Shown one piece after another: positions 1 through 12,788 of a stretch of 64,000 nt of DNA (positions within the stretch are counted from its first letter, which is position 1; every line of letters begins with the position of its first letter). Position numbers and translations under genes: made by a program. Source of the stretch: Symsagittifera roscoffensis. Its lineage: Eukaryota; Xenacoelomorpha; Acoela; Convolutidae. The DNA is taken from the NCBI RefSeq assembly GCF_963678635.1, contig NC_087064.1, positions 43,273,159 to 43,337,158 of the forward strand. The letters are read 5' to 3'. The notes under the pieces were generated by a model. It was not told where the DNA came from. It saw nothing but the letters and a program-made list of their open reading frames with translations, and did no database searches.

Positions 1-2575
1 GGGTTGAGTCGGTCAAAACAAAGCATGCTTGTTCAAATGCATTTTTTGCTCGCAGCCAGTTTGGGTTGAAGTGGTCGAAACATAGCACATTTATGTCAAC
101 AAAGTCGAACATTTTTTTCATTTTGTGGAGTCGCTCGAAACATAGCTAGTTTGGGTCGAGTCAGTCGAAACATTGCTAGTTTGTGTCAAGTCCGTCAATA
201 CATAGCACACTTACGTCCAACACAATCGAACAGATTTTTCTTTTGGTCGAGTCGTTCAACACTTAGCCAGTTTGGGTCGAGTCAGTCGAAACATTGCTAG
301 TTTGTGTCAAGTCCGTGAAAACATAGCACACTTATGTCCAACACAATCAAACAGATTTTTCTTTTGCACGAGTCCTTCAAAGCACAGCCGGCTTCGATCG
401 AGTCGGTCGAATATGAGTACTTTTGTGTCCAATACTGTCCATCAAATCTTTGCTCGAAACATAGCCAGTATGGTCGATTCGGTCGAAACAAAGCACGCTT
501 GGTTCGAGTCGTTCAAAACACATCCAGTTTGGGTCGACTCGGTAGAACAATAGGACACTTATATCCAACACAGTCAAACACTTTTTCGTTTGGATCGAGC
601 TTGTCGAAAACTAGCCAGTCTTGGTCAAGTCGGTCAAAATAAAGCACGCTCGGATCGAGTGCATTTTTCGTTCGGTCGAATGGTTTGGAACAGAGTCAGT
701 TTGGTTTGAGTCGGTCGATACAGAGCTTGCTTGGGTCGAACGCAATATTTCGCTCGGTCGATTCGTCCGACTAACAGCCAGTTTGGGTCGAGTCGGTCGA
801 ATATTAGTACACTTATGTCCAACAGTTCGAACAGATTTTTGTTCGGATCTGGCTTCTCAAAACATTGCCATTTTGGGTCGAGTCGGATAAAAATATATTG
901 TTCAGCGCAATTTTTTTTATTCAAATATTTTTTAGATTGCCTAAAACGTCATTTTTAGCCTGTTTTTTCAAAACTTTGTCTGCGACGCAGAAAATTTCTT
1001 GAGGTCTGTTTAGTTTTTTCTGTTTAGTTTTTTCAAAAAACCCTGAAATCGATCCCCCCTCCCGCCCCCTACTTAGAAAAACTTCTGCGCACGCCACTGC
1101 GCGGATTTGATCAATAGACCCACTGTGCCTTTATTTAAGGTACCTGTAGTTTTGTTTTTCGAATTCAAACCTGTTTTCGAACTCATAGCTCAGTCCTTTT
1201 GAATGTCAATCCGAGCAGCATGAACACCTGGGTTGATGTATTTGACTTAGGTTTCGAGTGAACATGGTCGATAGTTTGACCCCAAATCCTTGGTCGAAAA
1301 CACCCCTTTCAGTCGAAAACAATTTCCAGTTGTAGTCGAAAACATGGTCGACACAAGGTTGAATACTTTTTCCAGTCACCTTCCAAAACGAAGTCTCATA
1401 CAATGTGAAGTCGGAAAAAATTCGACTAGATTGTGAACATAAAATCAGAATAGGGTCGAAATTTCTATCGAAACATAGTGCAGCACTGTTTAGCACAATT
1501 TTTTTTTTGTAATGGTCGAAACATACCACACTTGTGTCGAACACACTATTGTTTTGGTCGTTTCGCTCAAAACATAGCCAGTTTGAGTCGAATCTGTTGA
1601 AAGAAAGCACGCTTGGTTCAAACGCATTTTTCGTTTGGTCGAGTCGTTCAAAACATGACTAGTTTGGGTTGAGTCGGTCAAAACAAAGCATGCTTGTTCA
1701 AATGCATTTTTTGCTCGCAGCCAGTTTGGGTTGAAGTGGTCGAAACATAGCACATTTATGTCAACAAAGTCGAACATTTTTTTCATTTTGTGGAGTCGCT
1801 CGAAACATAGCTAGTTTGGGTCGAGTCAGTCGAAACATTGCTAGTTTGTGTCAAGTCCGTCAATACATAGCACACTTACGTCCAACACAATCGAACAGAT
1901 TTTTCTTTTGGTCGAGTCGTTCAACACTTAGCCAGTTTGGGTCGAGTCAGTCGAAACATTGCTAGTTTGTGTCAAGTCCGTGAAAACATAGCACACTTAT
2001 GTCCAACACAATCAAACAGATTTTTCTTTTGCACGAGTCCTTCAAAGCACAGCCGGCTTGGATCGAGTCGGTCGAATATGAGTACTTTTGTGTCCAATAC
2101 TGTCCATCAAATCTTTGCTCGAAACATAGCCAGTATGGTCGATTCGGTCGAAACAAAGCACGCTTGGTTCGAGTCGTTCAAAACACATCCAGTTTGGGTC
2201 GACTCGGTAGAACAATAGGACACTTATATCCAACACAGTCAAACACTTTTTCGTTTGGATCGAGCTTGTCGAAAACTAGCCAGTCTTGGTCAAGTCGGTC
2301 AAAATAAAGCACGCTCGGATCGAGTGCATTTTTCGTTCGGTCGAATGGTTTGGAACAGAGTCAGTTTGGTTTGAGTCGGTCGATACAGAGCTTGCTTGGG
2401 TCGAACGCAATATTTCGCTCGGTCGATTCGTCCGACTAACAGCCAGTTTGGGTCGAGTCGGTCGAATATTAGTACACTTATGTCCAACAGTTCGAACAGA
2501 TTTTTGTTCGGATCTGGCTTCTCAAAACATTGCCATTTTGGGTCGAGTCGGATAAAAATATATTGTTCAGTTCAA
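1..2575. repeat. TCGAAACATAGC minisatellite block with a 1665-bp-offset duplication
   Basis: The block consists of degenerate units built on GGGTCGAGTCGGTCGAAACA followed by TAGC, spaced roughly 55-70 bp. On top of this, positions 1-905 recur almost base for base at 1666-2570 (offset 1665); one visible difference is C at 395 against G at 2060. Homology breaks at 906 and 2571, where the flanks diverge. The window begins inside the first copy, so the true left end is unseen. Many open frames of 60-130 codons exist on both strands, but they arise because the repeat is poor in stop codons, and they are identical between the copies. I see no gene. Confidence 0.9.
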
Positions 2576-2650
2576 CCCGGACAACTGGCCTATGCTACTT
2601 GTAGCACGATACAATCGAATGTAAAAATCACCCAAATAAATAACAGGAGG

Positions 2651-3236
2651 AAAATTTATTTGGTTCCGTTCTGGCACAGTTTGTGGTCCACTGTTTTTTG
2701 TTCTGTTTTTAGATGTAAATATTACAATCAAAAATGGAGGGTCTCTTAACTGTCGTCACGCTCGCATATTCAGTCGTTTTCTGAAGTTTATTGAACGGAC
2801 GAGTGTGATGCCAAGTAAGACCCTCTTGTCTTAATTACAATCTCTGAATAGAGATTCTAAGAATAGAAATTCTAAATTTTAGGACAAATTCAATATCATT
2901 TTCAATGAACCGATATGATTCTCAGATTTACTTTACAAAAAAAAATTTTGGTTCCATTCTCGCACAGTTTTTGGTTCACTGATATTTTTTTTCGTTCCCT
3001 TTTTAGATCTAATATTACAACCGAAATTGGAGGGTCTCTTAACTGTCGTCACACTCTCATATTCAGTAATTTTCTGAAATTTATTGCATGCACGAGGGTG
3101 ACGCTAAGTAAAAGACCCTCTTGTCTTTATAATTCCAATCTCTGAATAGAGATTCTAAGAATAGAGAATCTAAATTTTGGGACAAAATCAAAACCATTTT
3201 TAATGAACCGATTTGATTTTCAGATTAACTTAACAA
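2651..3236. repeat. Tandem direct repeat, 288-bp unit, two copies
   Basis: A unit starting near TTGGTTCC (2660) recurs at 2948. Both copies share GGAGGGTCTCTTAACTGTCG, the stretch around GACCCTCTTGTCTT, and CTCTGAATAGAGATTCTAAG, with scattered substitutions and small indels. The copies run about 2651-2938 and 2939-3236. There is no coding potential. Confidence 0.8.
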
Positions 3237-3484
3237 GAAATATCTATTTTTCTATAAATCTTTTGAAAAAACTATAAATAAGCACTCCAAATAAATAACT
3301 GAAAATTATCTATAGAACTATTAAGTTCTCCAAATTTACAGCTGAAAAATTTTGAAATCTTGAGATTCTCTGTTTTCTCTTTTCAAAATTCTGTACAACT
3401 ACCAGCCAAATTACAAAATTTATCTCAACGTGCATTAATCATATTGTACATAATATCAAAGTCAAAGGATCCAATAGGTTGTAA

Positions 3485-3728
3485 AACAAACAATCAGTGA
3501 GCCTTATAATTAGACATCTTGGTAAGATTTTAAAAAATGATTGATATTGTTTTCAGAAGAGCCTTTATCTTGACGAAGTCGGAAATGATTCTTTGTTTCA
3601 TTTAAAAATTGAAATTAAAGATGAAACAATTGTTTTAAACAATCGGTGAGCCTTATAACTAGGCATATATTTTGGTATGATTAAAAAAATTGAATGATAT
3701 TGTTTTCAGAAGAGCCTTTATCAAACAA
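3485..3728. repeat. Short direct repeat, about 95 bp, 149 bp apart
   Basis: The stretch with CAATCAGTGAGCCTTATAA at 3491 recurs as CAATCGGTGAGCCTTATAA at 3640. Both copies end in GATATTGTTTTCAGAAGAGC. This is a diverged local duplication. From its end to 5734 I find only the CAGTACTG inverted repeat and no gene. Confidence 0.7.
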
Positions 3729-4443
3729 TTTGTTGATGAAACAATTGTTTTGTATAACGTGTTGCTTTTGTAGTTTTTGGTACGTTAAAAAGTCACTGCA
3801 ACAAGCATTACCCGGTTTGAAGTTGCATTTCAATTCGGAAGTGCATCATTGTTATTGCTCTGTTTTGACATATTTCTGGGATACACCAGCACAAATACAT
3901 AAATTTACTCTGTTTTAACTTTCTATTCTTTTACCCTTAACTATGAAAAAAGATTGATGTGACATCGATGAAGCATTACCACGATAGCACTGATCAGTGA
4001 TAAGTTCGAGACAAAAATTGCGGTACTGTTCTAGCAGCGAGTCAATTCTGAATCAGTTTTGTTTGGGAGGGACGCAGTTTCATTTTCAAAAAATGTACCA
4101 TTTTTAATTTTGTGACCCAAAATTACCCTGTTTTCAGAAACTTCATTTTCTCAAGCCATTAAACAATCATCGCTGACCCAGTTTCATGTTTTCGCGGAAT
4201 AGAAATGCGTCTCAACATGGTTTATAGATTTTTCGTCGTGTAAAGCCAATTTAATTTTTTTTTTGACGGTAAAGACATGTAACAAAAATCTAAATTCAAT
4301 TCGAAGTTTTGAAGAAAAAAAATTCAAAACCAAAAATTGCGGTAAGTTTTTAAACTGATTACTTCACACCAAACAAGCGTGTCAATAAATAGTTTCAAGC
4401 TAGAAATCGCCATTCGTACGCACCGAAAGATGGAGGCTGTTTC

Positions 4444-4556
4444 CAGTACTGTTGCAGGACAAAACAGAGAACAAGTGAAAAATATTACTGTAACAGTACT
4501 GCTCCAGAACTGCAATTGTTTTTCTGGGTTCTCCGTTTTTGTCCCCAACAGTACTG
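4444..4556. repeat. Imperfect inverted repeat bounded by CAGTACTG
   Basis: CAGTACTGTTGCAGGACAAA at 4444 faces its inverse, ending ...GTCCCCAACAGTACTG at 4556, with arms of about 30 bp. The 8-bp palindrome CAGTACTG also occurs inside (about 4495) and just outside (about 4589). It may be a decayed short inverted-repeat element. Confidence 0.55.
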
Positions 4557-5734
4557 CAAAAATTACAACTGGGTTTTATTCTGAAACAGTACTGATTGTT
4601 ACTGGCATGCCAATCCGGAAAATTGATTTGCTTCGATTGTTCTCATTTTCACAGTTTGAATAAAAAGGTGTTCTTTCACGCTTTATGCTGGCCATTCAGT
4701 TTAGTTATACTAAAAACATTTTTTTCAAACGCGGTTAACCTACAAGCTAGCACAAACATGTATAACTTGTCATACCGCATCTATTTGACTGTGACTTGAC
4801 GCTCCTCCAGTTTTTACGACTTGAATTTAAAAAGCATATTAAATATCCGCTTGCTCTTTTTCCGATAACAATGACAACATTGACAACAAGGAGCGGAAGG
4901 ATGATTCAGACATTGGACCCTTTGTTACTACTTTTATTTTTGCTTTTTTGAACCGTTTTTGTGGTCATGTCCCTTGTAAATGTTTTCGGAACATACTTTT
5001 ACTATGTCGCAATTAAAACTAATGCTATGCTATTTCCGTGAGGAGAAAAATCAATCCGTAATTAATCAGACAAAAATGGATCCTCCTGTATCTACTCCAA
5101 AAATGAAGTTTGAGTTTATGAATTTTTTTCTCCTCTAAGTTTACAGTTAAGCACAGTGTTGCTTGAAAAACTCGGCAGACAACCACCAGTTTGAAAAAAT
5201 AACATATTTATGCTTTTATTTGTAGGTATGGAGATTCTTAAGTTGGTGCCATAAGGGGAGATTGTTAAGTACATCCAAAGTACTTTAATTAAAGCCGGTA
5301 TAATTGTGTTTATATAAACAGAATTCGTATAACCTCCTTGGTAAATTTTCATTGAAGGTTTCAGAGGAAAAAACACGTTCAACGCTAAATTCGACTTGCG
5401 CTTCTTTTTTTCACGCTGCGATTTGTTTTGTTCAACTCAGCATTACGCGTGTTGTTAATTTTTTTGCGTATGTTTAATTCAGTTAGAGAGAAAAAACATC
5501 TTAAGGATTTTTTCTCCATTTCCCATCAAAAACCTGTGTAAAAAGCAACAATTTTATTTCAATTAATTACTTCGTTGGCTCTTCATCATTGACATATTGA
5601 ATGTTTTGAACGGTAATTGGCGATACTTAGCTGACTTTATCGATGATATATTGACATTTGACTGTACTTTTCAACTTTCTGAGTAGAATGTTTTAAATAG
5701 TTGGCCATACTCTCGAGCAAACAGCTGGTTGGCA

Positions 5735-8700
5735 ATGAAAACTATTCAGTTCAAGAAAGCGCGAGTGTTATTTGCTGGTATCTTAGTTTGTTTTCTCGCT
5801 ATATTACTCATCAAAAACTACAGCGAACAAATAGGTCGTGCCTTCAGCAAACGCAATGCAGGCAATGTGGGTGAACCAACGCTGGGAAAAAATGTACCCA
5901 TGACCCCGAAGCACGAGCCCCCGATTGAAGATGCAGGGAGCATAGAATCAGGCTGGGTCAAACCGAAGATTGCCCGTCCAGGTGATGACGGGAGACCTGT
6001 TATTTTGCTGCCTGAAGAAGAAGAAAAAGCCAAAAATCAGTGGAGTCTTAATGAGTTTAACATGGTTGCTGCGGCTAAGATCCCTTTAGACAGAACGTTA
6101 CCAGACTTCCGGCATAAAATGTGCAAAGATATCGATTATAATGTTACCAAATTGCCGAAGACGAGTATCATTGTTATTTTCCATAATGAGGAGTATTACA
6201 CTTTGCTGAGAACTGCTACAAGTTGTTACAATAGATCGCCACCTCATTTACTGAAGGAGATTATTTTGGTTGATGATTTCAGTGAGCGAGATCATTTAAA
6301 AGGTAATTGAGAGTTAAACTGTTTTTTGGTGAAAATTAAAGCCTTTTTGCTTTCTGTATCAACCATAAATGTACTCATATTTGTACATTGGGTGCAGTTA
6401 AAGAAAAACATGTCGAACTAATTGCTGCTTGAGTTTTGAGATTAAGTTTTTGAGTTTTTTTATTGGAAAAATACTTAATTGAAAAGCTCTTTGGGCAAAA
6501 CTATTAAATATAGAAAAAGACTTGAGCCGATTTTTTACAATTGTGAAAAATCGGCTGAAGTCTTTTTTCTATATTTAATAGTTTTGCTCAAAGACCTTTT
6601 CAATTTAGTATTCTTTCCGAACTCAAAAACTAATAGCTGGTATTTTCAGAGCCCTTAGAAAGGTACGTGAACGCGCACTACGAGGGCAAAGTGAGGGTGG
6701 TTCGGACTCCCTCGCGACACGGACTGATTAGGGCGAAGAACTTCGGCAGCAAGCACGCCACAGGGGACGCCCTCATCTTCCTCGACTCCCACTGCGAGTG
6801 CACGGAAGGCTGGCTGCCCCCTCTGCTGGCCGCTCTCAGGGACAACCCCAAGACAGTGGTGCAACCAGTTATTCCAGGTTAGGTCGGCTCTAAATCTTTT
6901 CAAAATAACTCACATCTTTACCTTACTTTTCTTTTCAGTTTGACAAGAAATTGTTGCGAAAGGTTTAAATATTGACTCCATTTTGTTTACAAATTTTTTA
7001 CGGAATTGTAGTAGTTGTTTGAAACAAAGTTGACGCGCGAGTTTTAATCAAATAAATTTCTCAAAAACAAAAATCTTCTGCATTTTTCCAACCTTGATTT
7101 TTGCAAGATTTGAAAGGAAAACTACTAATTTCTGTTTTATTCCATTGTAGGAATCGACCAGCAGACCCTCGCCTTCCAGCAAAGCCAAGTCTCCCTGTCT
7201 GCCCAGGGCACTTTCGAGTGGAGCATGCTGTTCTTTTGGCGAGATATCCCCCAACACGACCAGAAGCTACGCAAAACCCCTGTTGACAGAATCAGGAGTC
7301 CCACTTTGGCAGGGGGTCTGTTCGGACTCATGAGGGAGTGGTGGGAGCACTTGGGAAGGTTGAACTGATTATTCAAATAAAAACTATAAGTTTTGTCATT
7401 TATTTGCCTTGTTTTCCCTTCGCAACAAAACTTTAACGCCAGTTCTTTTAAAAAGATAATACTTCTAATGTACTCATCAAAAATTAGGGAAAATGGGCAG
7501 TTAAACGGTCAAAATCTCATACAATTTGGAATTAAAAAGAATAATTAGGGAAAGTAGAATGAAGGTCCTTGTTTAAGATATGACGACGGCATGGAGTTAT
7601 GGGGTGGAGAGAACCTGGAGCTGTCTTTTAAGTCGTGGTTGTGTGGGGGTCAGGTTCAGTACATCCCCTGCAGTCACGTGGGACATATCTACAGGGGAAA
7701 ACATCCTTATCATTGGTACAAGCCAGGCCCAGACAGAGCATTCACAGTAAATGCCAGGTAGCTCCAATTGATATTCAATCAATATCTACCAATTATCTAC
7801 AACAAAACTCAAGTTTTTGTTCTGGGGTATATTCCTATAGACCACTTACAAACCTTCGTCTTCAATAAAAACATTTTTTTAAAAATCTTTTCAGATCACA
7901 CGTGAGGCGGCAATTGGTAACAGGCTACAATTCGTAGCAGGGTTGGGAGTGTTTTAAGTCATGATTTAAAACAAGGCAAAAACAAGTTTGAAAATGCAAA
8001 TTTTAAAACAGTGTTGGTTGTTTTACAAAGTTTTCCGCTAAAAATTAGGGATTACTAGGAGTTGAAGCGCGGCGAGGCGATAGGGTTATCAAAATGAGAC
8101 AGATGCTGGGTTTCAAAACAGCGTTCGTAGATATTGCTGCTGGCTCTCGTTTCCGCCGGAATTCCCAACGAAAATTCTCAATGGCTGGGAAGAGACTTTT
8201 GAAAAATTAAGAAACCAAATGGATGCTAAAATGCATAATGTTTGATTTACCGCGACTGAATAATCTTTTTGCCCAACGCTGATTCGTAAGAAGCAACAAT
8301 TGGTAACAGTAGATTAAGAGGGGAACACTGACTCAGCGTAGTATTCCTTTCGTGCCGGTTGTAAGCGCAGCCGAGCTAAGCGGAGGAAGCGCATCCTACT
8401 TGCCAGTGCCTTGTTACGAATTGTCGGCTTTTACGAATTGTATAGCTCTACCCAGCTCACATACCGTTTCCCCGCCGGGTGAAATTTAAACCCAAGGAAA
8501 ATTTAGTGCAAATTCAAAATGCCCAATAGTATTGAAACTTTCATGCATGCATTGTAGGTACTCAAATCCAGGCACATGTGGTCTTCTTCATAAATACCTT
8601 TGTGAAATCAATGGTCATGCACAAAGTCTATTTTAGCTAATGATGGCGGAGAAGCGGTGAAAGAGATAAGGCTGTTGAAGCAATATACGCCATTTGGATA

Positions 8701-9537
8701 AACGCCTTCCCACGCTATGGCAAAAACATCTTTCTTTTTTACGGCAGTTATTACGTTTAAACACTTTTCGGCTTCATAAGTTAGATATCGAACGATATGG
8801 TGAAATTATTTTAAGAAATTTTTTTCCAGTCATAAACTTTAAATCAAAAGTTCTATGATATTTTACGTTATACCAAAAAAAGCATCCATCGTGCGGTATC
8901 TCCATCCAAAATGGGAGCTCAAACTCCAGTTCAAACTAAGTTTCTTATTCTCAGGCGTCTAGCTGAAGTGTGGTTGGACGAATACAAGAAGTTCTTCTAC
9001 GAAGTAGCTCCCGATGCCAAGACACTCGACATGGGAGACTTATCAGAGCAACTGGCCAATAAGAAACGCCTCAACTGCAAACCATTCAAATACTTCATAA
9101 CTGACGTCGTCATTGACATGCATCCACCAACCCTGAAAAACAAAGCTGAAGGCAGCATGAAAACCTTGTATGATAATTTGTGTGTGGATAGTTACAATGA
9201 AAAAACAGGACCAGCTAAGTTGTTTTCTTGTCATCACCAGGGTGGCAACCAGGCCGTATCTTTATCAGAAATAGGCGAAATCAGACTACATATCACATCG
9301 TGCCTCGAAAACTCGCCCGGAACTTCACAAGTGTCCATGGCCCAGTGCAACGGAAGCCAGAAACAGATGTGGGATCATAAAAAGGGGGAGGGGTGGCAGG
9401 TAATTCACAAAGTGACACACCAATGCCTCACTCAACACGAAACGACAATCAAATTAGCCGACTGTATCGACGAATCGAAAAAAGAAAGTAAGCCGCAGAA
9501 ATGGTTGTTTGATAAGTACTACGACCCTCCGCAATAA
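5735..9537 (+). CDS. GALNT: Polypeptide N-acetylgalactosaminyltransferase (five coding exons)
   Basis: Starts mucin-type O-glycosylation in the Golgi by moving GalNAc from UDP-GalNAc to Ser/Thr. Coding exons are 5735-6302, 6650-6877, 7151-7358, 7578-7757 and 8955-9537. All junctions are GT-AG, phases match, and the total is 588 aa. What is seen: type II membrane segment about residues 11-26; stem; glycosyltransferase domain with FHNE, VDD, GLIRA, the metal-binding DSH at 235-237, [13 protein letters not shown] at 343-347 and HVGH at 368-371; then RRLAEVW and a ricin-type lectin domain from about residue 460 to the end, with Q-x-W motifs QMW and QKW (the first repeat has lost its W). The LNCKPFKYF linker and [10 protein letters not shown] resemble the GALNT7/10 group, but I cannot fix the orthologue. 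The start is the first ATG, just before the membrane segment. Exons 2-3 are GC-rich while exons 1 and 5 are AT-rich. Confidence 0.95.
6440..6636. repeat. Near-perfect hairpin (MITE-like) in GALNT intron 1
   Basis: The two halves of 6440-6636 are reverse complements along some 80-90 bp. The left arm runs AGTTTTTGAG ... TATTAAATATAGAAAAAGAC. The right arm mirrors it, ending about 12 bp before the intron's acceptor AG at 6648-6649. The loop is near 6540 (TTTTTACAATTGTGAAAAA). The intron would fold into a very long stem next to the 3' splice site. It is probably a short non-autonomous DNA element. Confidence 0.85.
7758..8954 (+). other. GALNT intron 4, no internal gene
   Basis: A 1197-bp intron, GT at 7758 and AG at 8953-8954. 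It has short repeated phrases (CAATTGGTAACAG near 7911 and 8298) but no extra exon or recognisable element. The open frame at 7635-7868 is a shadow of exon 4. Confidence 0.8.
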
Positions 9538-11830
9538 AAAAGGTGCATATAACTGACGATTATTAAAAACCGTAAATTATTTATAACCACATATTCCTTT
9601 AAATGTTTTCCATATTTTCTTTCACTGGACTGAATCAATTATCTGTCAAAATCAGTTTTTGAGCGCAAAATTTAAAAGGAGTAAATTATGATTCATGCAT
9701 TATAAATTAATTTTAATAACTTTGCCCTACATTATCTAAAATTATCAATTGAAAAACTACAGAAGACGTGGGTTTGTTTCGAAGAGTTCAACAAAATGCT
9801 GAAGAAATTTTTAATAGAAAAATTGTCTCCTTGTAAACATTCATTTGAACTGTCCAGACTCATAAATTATGAGGTCGCCATGAATTTTTTTCTTCGCTTT
9901 CTTTTCAGGAAAAAATGAAAATTGTTCAGGCTCAAATTACGTTTTTGCTGATTGAACTATGATTTTTTCTAAGCTCAGTTGAGTTCTTTTGTCAAAAAGA
10001 AGGCAAACTCCACTATCGAACATTAAAGTTGTTAAAGTCGAGAACAACTTGATCGACTTCTAGAGTTGAAAATAGAATTTCCTTATCAGGTTTTCCAAAC
10101 TTATAAAACTTTAAATATCCATTGATCTAATTTTCTCAATTTGGGTTAATTAAATCAAAACAAGCTCCTCGTTGTGCTAGAAATTCAAAATGTTTTGAGG
10201 GCTTCGAAAGTAAATCGTAAGTTTTGTAAATTCGAAAGTTGATTTTTTTCTGTCTACTTCCGTTCATTAATTTTTTTCCAACTGTCTATTGGAAAAGTTT
10301 TTTTCCAACAGTCTGTTAATTAAGTTTGAAACACAGTTAATAGTATAGAAGTATTCGGCTGAAGACAATTTTGGCTGTTTATATCAAAAGTAATGTTCTT
10401 AAGTTTCAATTTATTATGACCAATTAGTTGGCGTCAATTCATTTTAGTACGATTATGAGCGGGAATAAGTTGCCACGCAAGAACACGTTGTGTATCGAAA
10501 TGTTACTAACCGAACAGATATGGCAACTGCATTTTAGTCTAAGGACAGCATTCTCGCTGGGCAATTCGAAGATTTCTGTATCAAACCTCCCATATTGTCA
10601 ACTTTCTGCATTGAACTGGTCTGATTTTCAAAAACCACTAAGCAGATATGTTTCTCACTTTCATTGAAATATGGAACAATAAACATTATTCTGAAACGGT
10701 TTGCGGACGAATTGTACAAACAAAATGCAGTCAACAATTTTTCTAACACGCTGTTAAACAAAAAAAAATTGTTTTTGGTGTTCGACCAGAAAAGTTTTAC
10801 TTTATACAAATTTTTAGAGCTGTGACTTATTGCGTGGAATTTTTTTTTTGTTTTTTCCATCTTAGGTTTTAAAAAATTAAAGAGATCATTCTGACTGGAC
10901 ACAAAACAACCCTTGTAGTTTAGATTTTTTGTTTGAAAAAGAAATTGAATCTGCACTACGTCATAGACAAGTTTGTTTGCCAAAAATTGTTTGATTGAGC
11001 TGAAAATGGATTAAACGAGTGGAAAAATTTAGCTCAATTTCGGAACTTTCGTTTTGGTGTTTTGTAATTATGTAGAAAATTTTATCACAATGTTTTGGAA
11101 ATTGTACAAAAAAATCTTTTTAGAAAATTGTATGTTGAACTTAGAACTTGATTAGGTTTTTTCCTACGGAATCAACCCAGGTTCTCAAGTTAATCTCAAT
11201 TATAGGGATATAAACAGTTTATGGAATTTTAAAAAATGGGGAACTGGTTGTATATAAAACAGAAAAAAAACTTTAATTTTGTTCCGTCCAGTGAAGATAT
11301 GGAGAAATTTTGTGTTCGAAGGTTTTTTTGTTTTTTTTTTGTTTTTGACCTTCTACGCAAAATCAGTTACTATAGAAAAATCAGTTACTATAGACGGAAG
11401 AGGTCGGGTTATACAAATATTAAAGCCCTTCTAATCGAGATGCAGACGGCATTCAACTTTTGAAAAATTTCACCAGCGTCGAGGAAAACAATCTTGAAAG
11501 CTTTGATTATTGGTCTATTTCCGAGCTAATAAGTTGAGCGTGCAGGCTAACAATAGGTTTTTCATGCTTAATTACAGCCATGAAAACTTAGTTTTACTTA
11601 AATTAAATTAATTTTCGCACCATTTTTAGCACCATTTTGGGAATCCAAATCTGCAAAAAATTTAAAAAGATTCTGCAAAAAAGTGCAATTAAATTTTAAC
11701 CATTTTTTGAAAAAAACGCTTGTCCAGGTGGCCTATTTTACCATGACTGTCGAGACTGCCTTGTTTTAATTTTTCTTTCAGATCTAGTTATCACCACCCA
11801 AAAAAAAACACGACACTAATTTTTTATGAT

Positions 11831-11880
11831 TATGGTCCGAACATACTGTGCTACTTGCACAGTAACCGGCTATCTTTTTC
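11831..11880 (+). repeat. Dispersed repeat with ACTGTGC-TACTT-GCACAGT hairpin core (copy 1)
   Basis: The 7-bp arms lie at 11845-11863 around a 5-base loop, preceded by TATGGTCCGA. A close relative is at 51820-51866 (plus) and a third is inverted at 57525-57570. All three share the GGTCSGA element about 5-8 bases before the hairpin. Confidence 0.6.
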
Positions 11881-12788
11881 TGCTTGAAATTTTGCTTGGT
11901 AGTAAATTTGACTGTCTAATACTCGGAACATGGCTGTAATGACTCGTGATTCACAAATGAACTATTGCTCCTTTATGAAGATCAACTATTTGGTTAAGAG
12001 ACAGGCTCCAATCGGAACAAATAAGGTTTCTCCTTTTTCAACTTAAGGTTTTCACCTTGCTCGGTGCACTGTCGACAACACTGGGTCAATTGCACTTTTG
12101 ACCTGTTATTAAAAAGAAACAAAATGAGCTCATATAGATTGATGGGTAATCCAGATTTAAGCTATCGATCTCCGTATGGCGCATTTTTCTGGGAATTACT
12201 ACTTTTCGTCGATGAATAGATAACCTTTCTACACGTGCAATCTGTTCCTGACGTTCTTTCCAAATGCACCGTACAAGTATTCGAGGAAATTCAAATTATT
12301 CTTAAAAAGTTTACTAGAATGTTCCAAAGTTCGGTCTGTCTATTTCTAATCTGGACTGACTCAGGTCTACATGGTTAATACATTCCGATAAAATCGTAAA
12401 AATCAATCGCCAGCTCTATTTGTAGTTCTTTTTACTGGCCTTTTTTGTTCCTTCTCTATTTTGCGTTCGGCTCGTTTGGTTTCTGTCCCGTTTCTGCCAA
12501 TTTGGATGGCTTTTTTTTTCAGTGTCTCCGCTAAACACTTCAGTTTGGAATGCCGTCCGGCTTCATTTCACGATTAACTGTCGTGCGTTTTTGATCTCCG
12601 CGTGGACTGCTCTTGTTGTGATGACTCGCCAGGAAAAAAATCATTTTTTGTCTATTTTTGTGGTTGTATTTCTTCTTTGCCATTCGGTTTCTGAACACTT
12701 TTATTCTCTGTTTAAATCGCTTTTTTATTTTTTTTTCGACGTGTTTTTGTCTTTTCTTTCATAATGATGTGCTTTGTTTCCGTCTTCT

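Noticed and set aside
272-2749. Paired ORFs of 60-117 codons on both strands
   Set aside because: They lie in a minisatellite poor in stop codons, overlap on both strands, and repeat exactly with the 1665-bp duplication.
6655-6903. 82-codon minus-strand ORF opposite GALNT exon 2
   Set aside because: A shadow of a GC-rich coding exon.
10534-10983. 149-codon minus-strand ORF
   Set aside because: Low-complexity Phe/Lys/Asn composition, no domain, no splice context; typical of AT-rich intergenic DNA.
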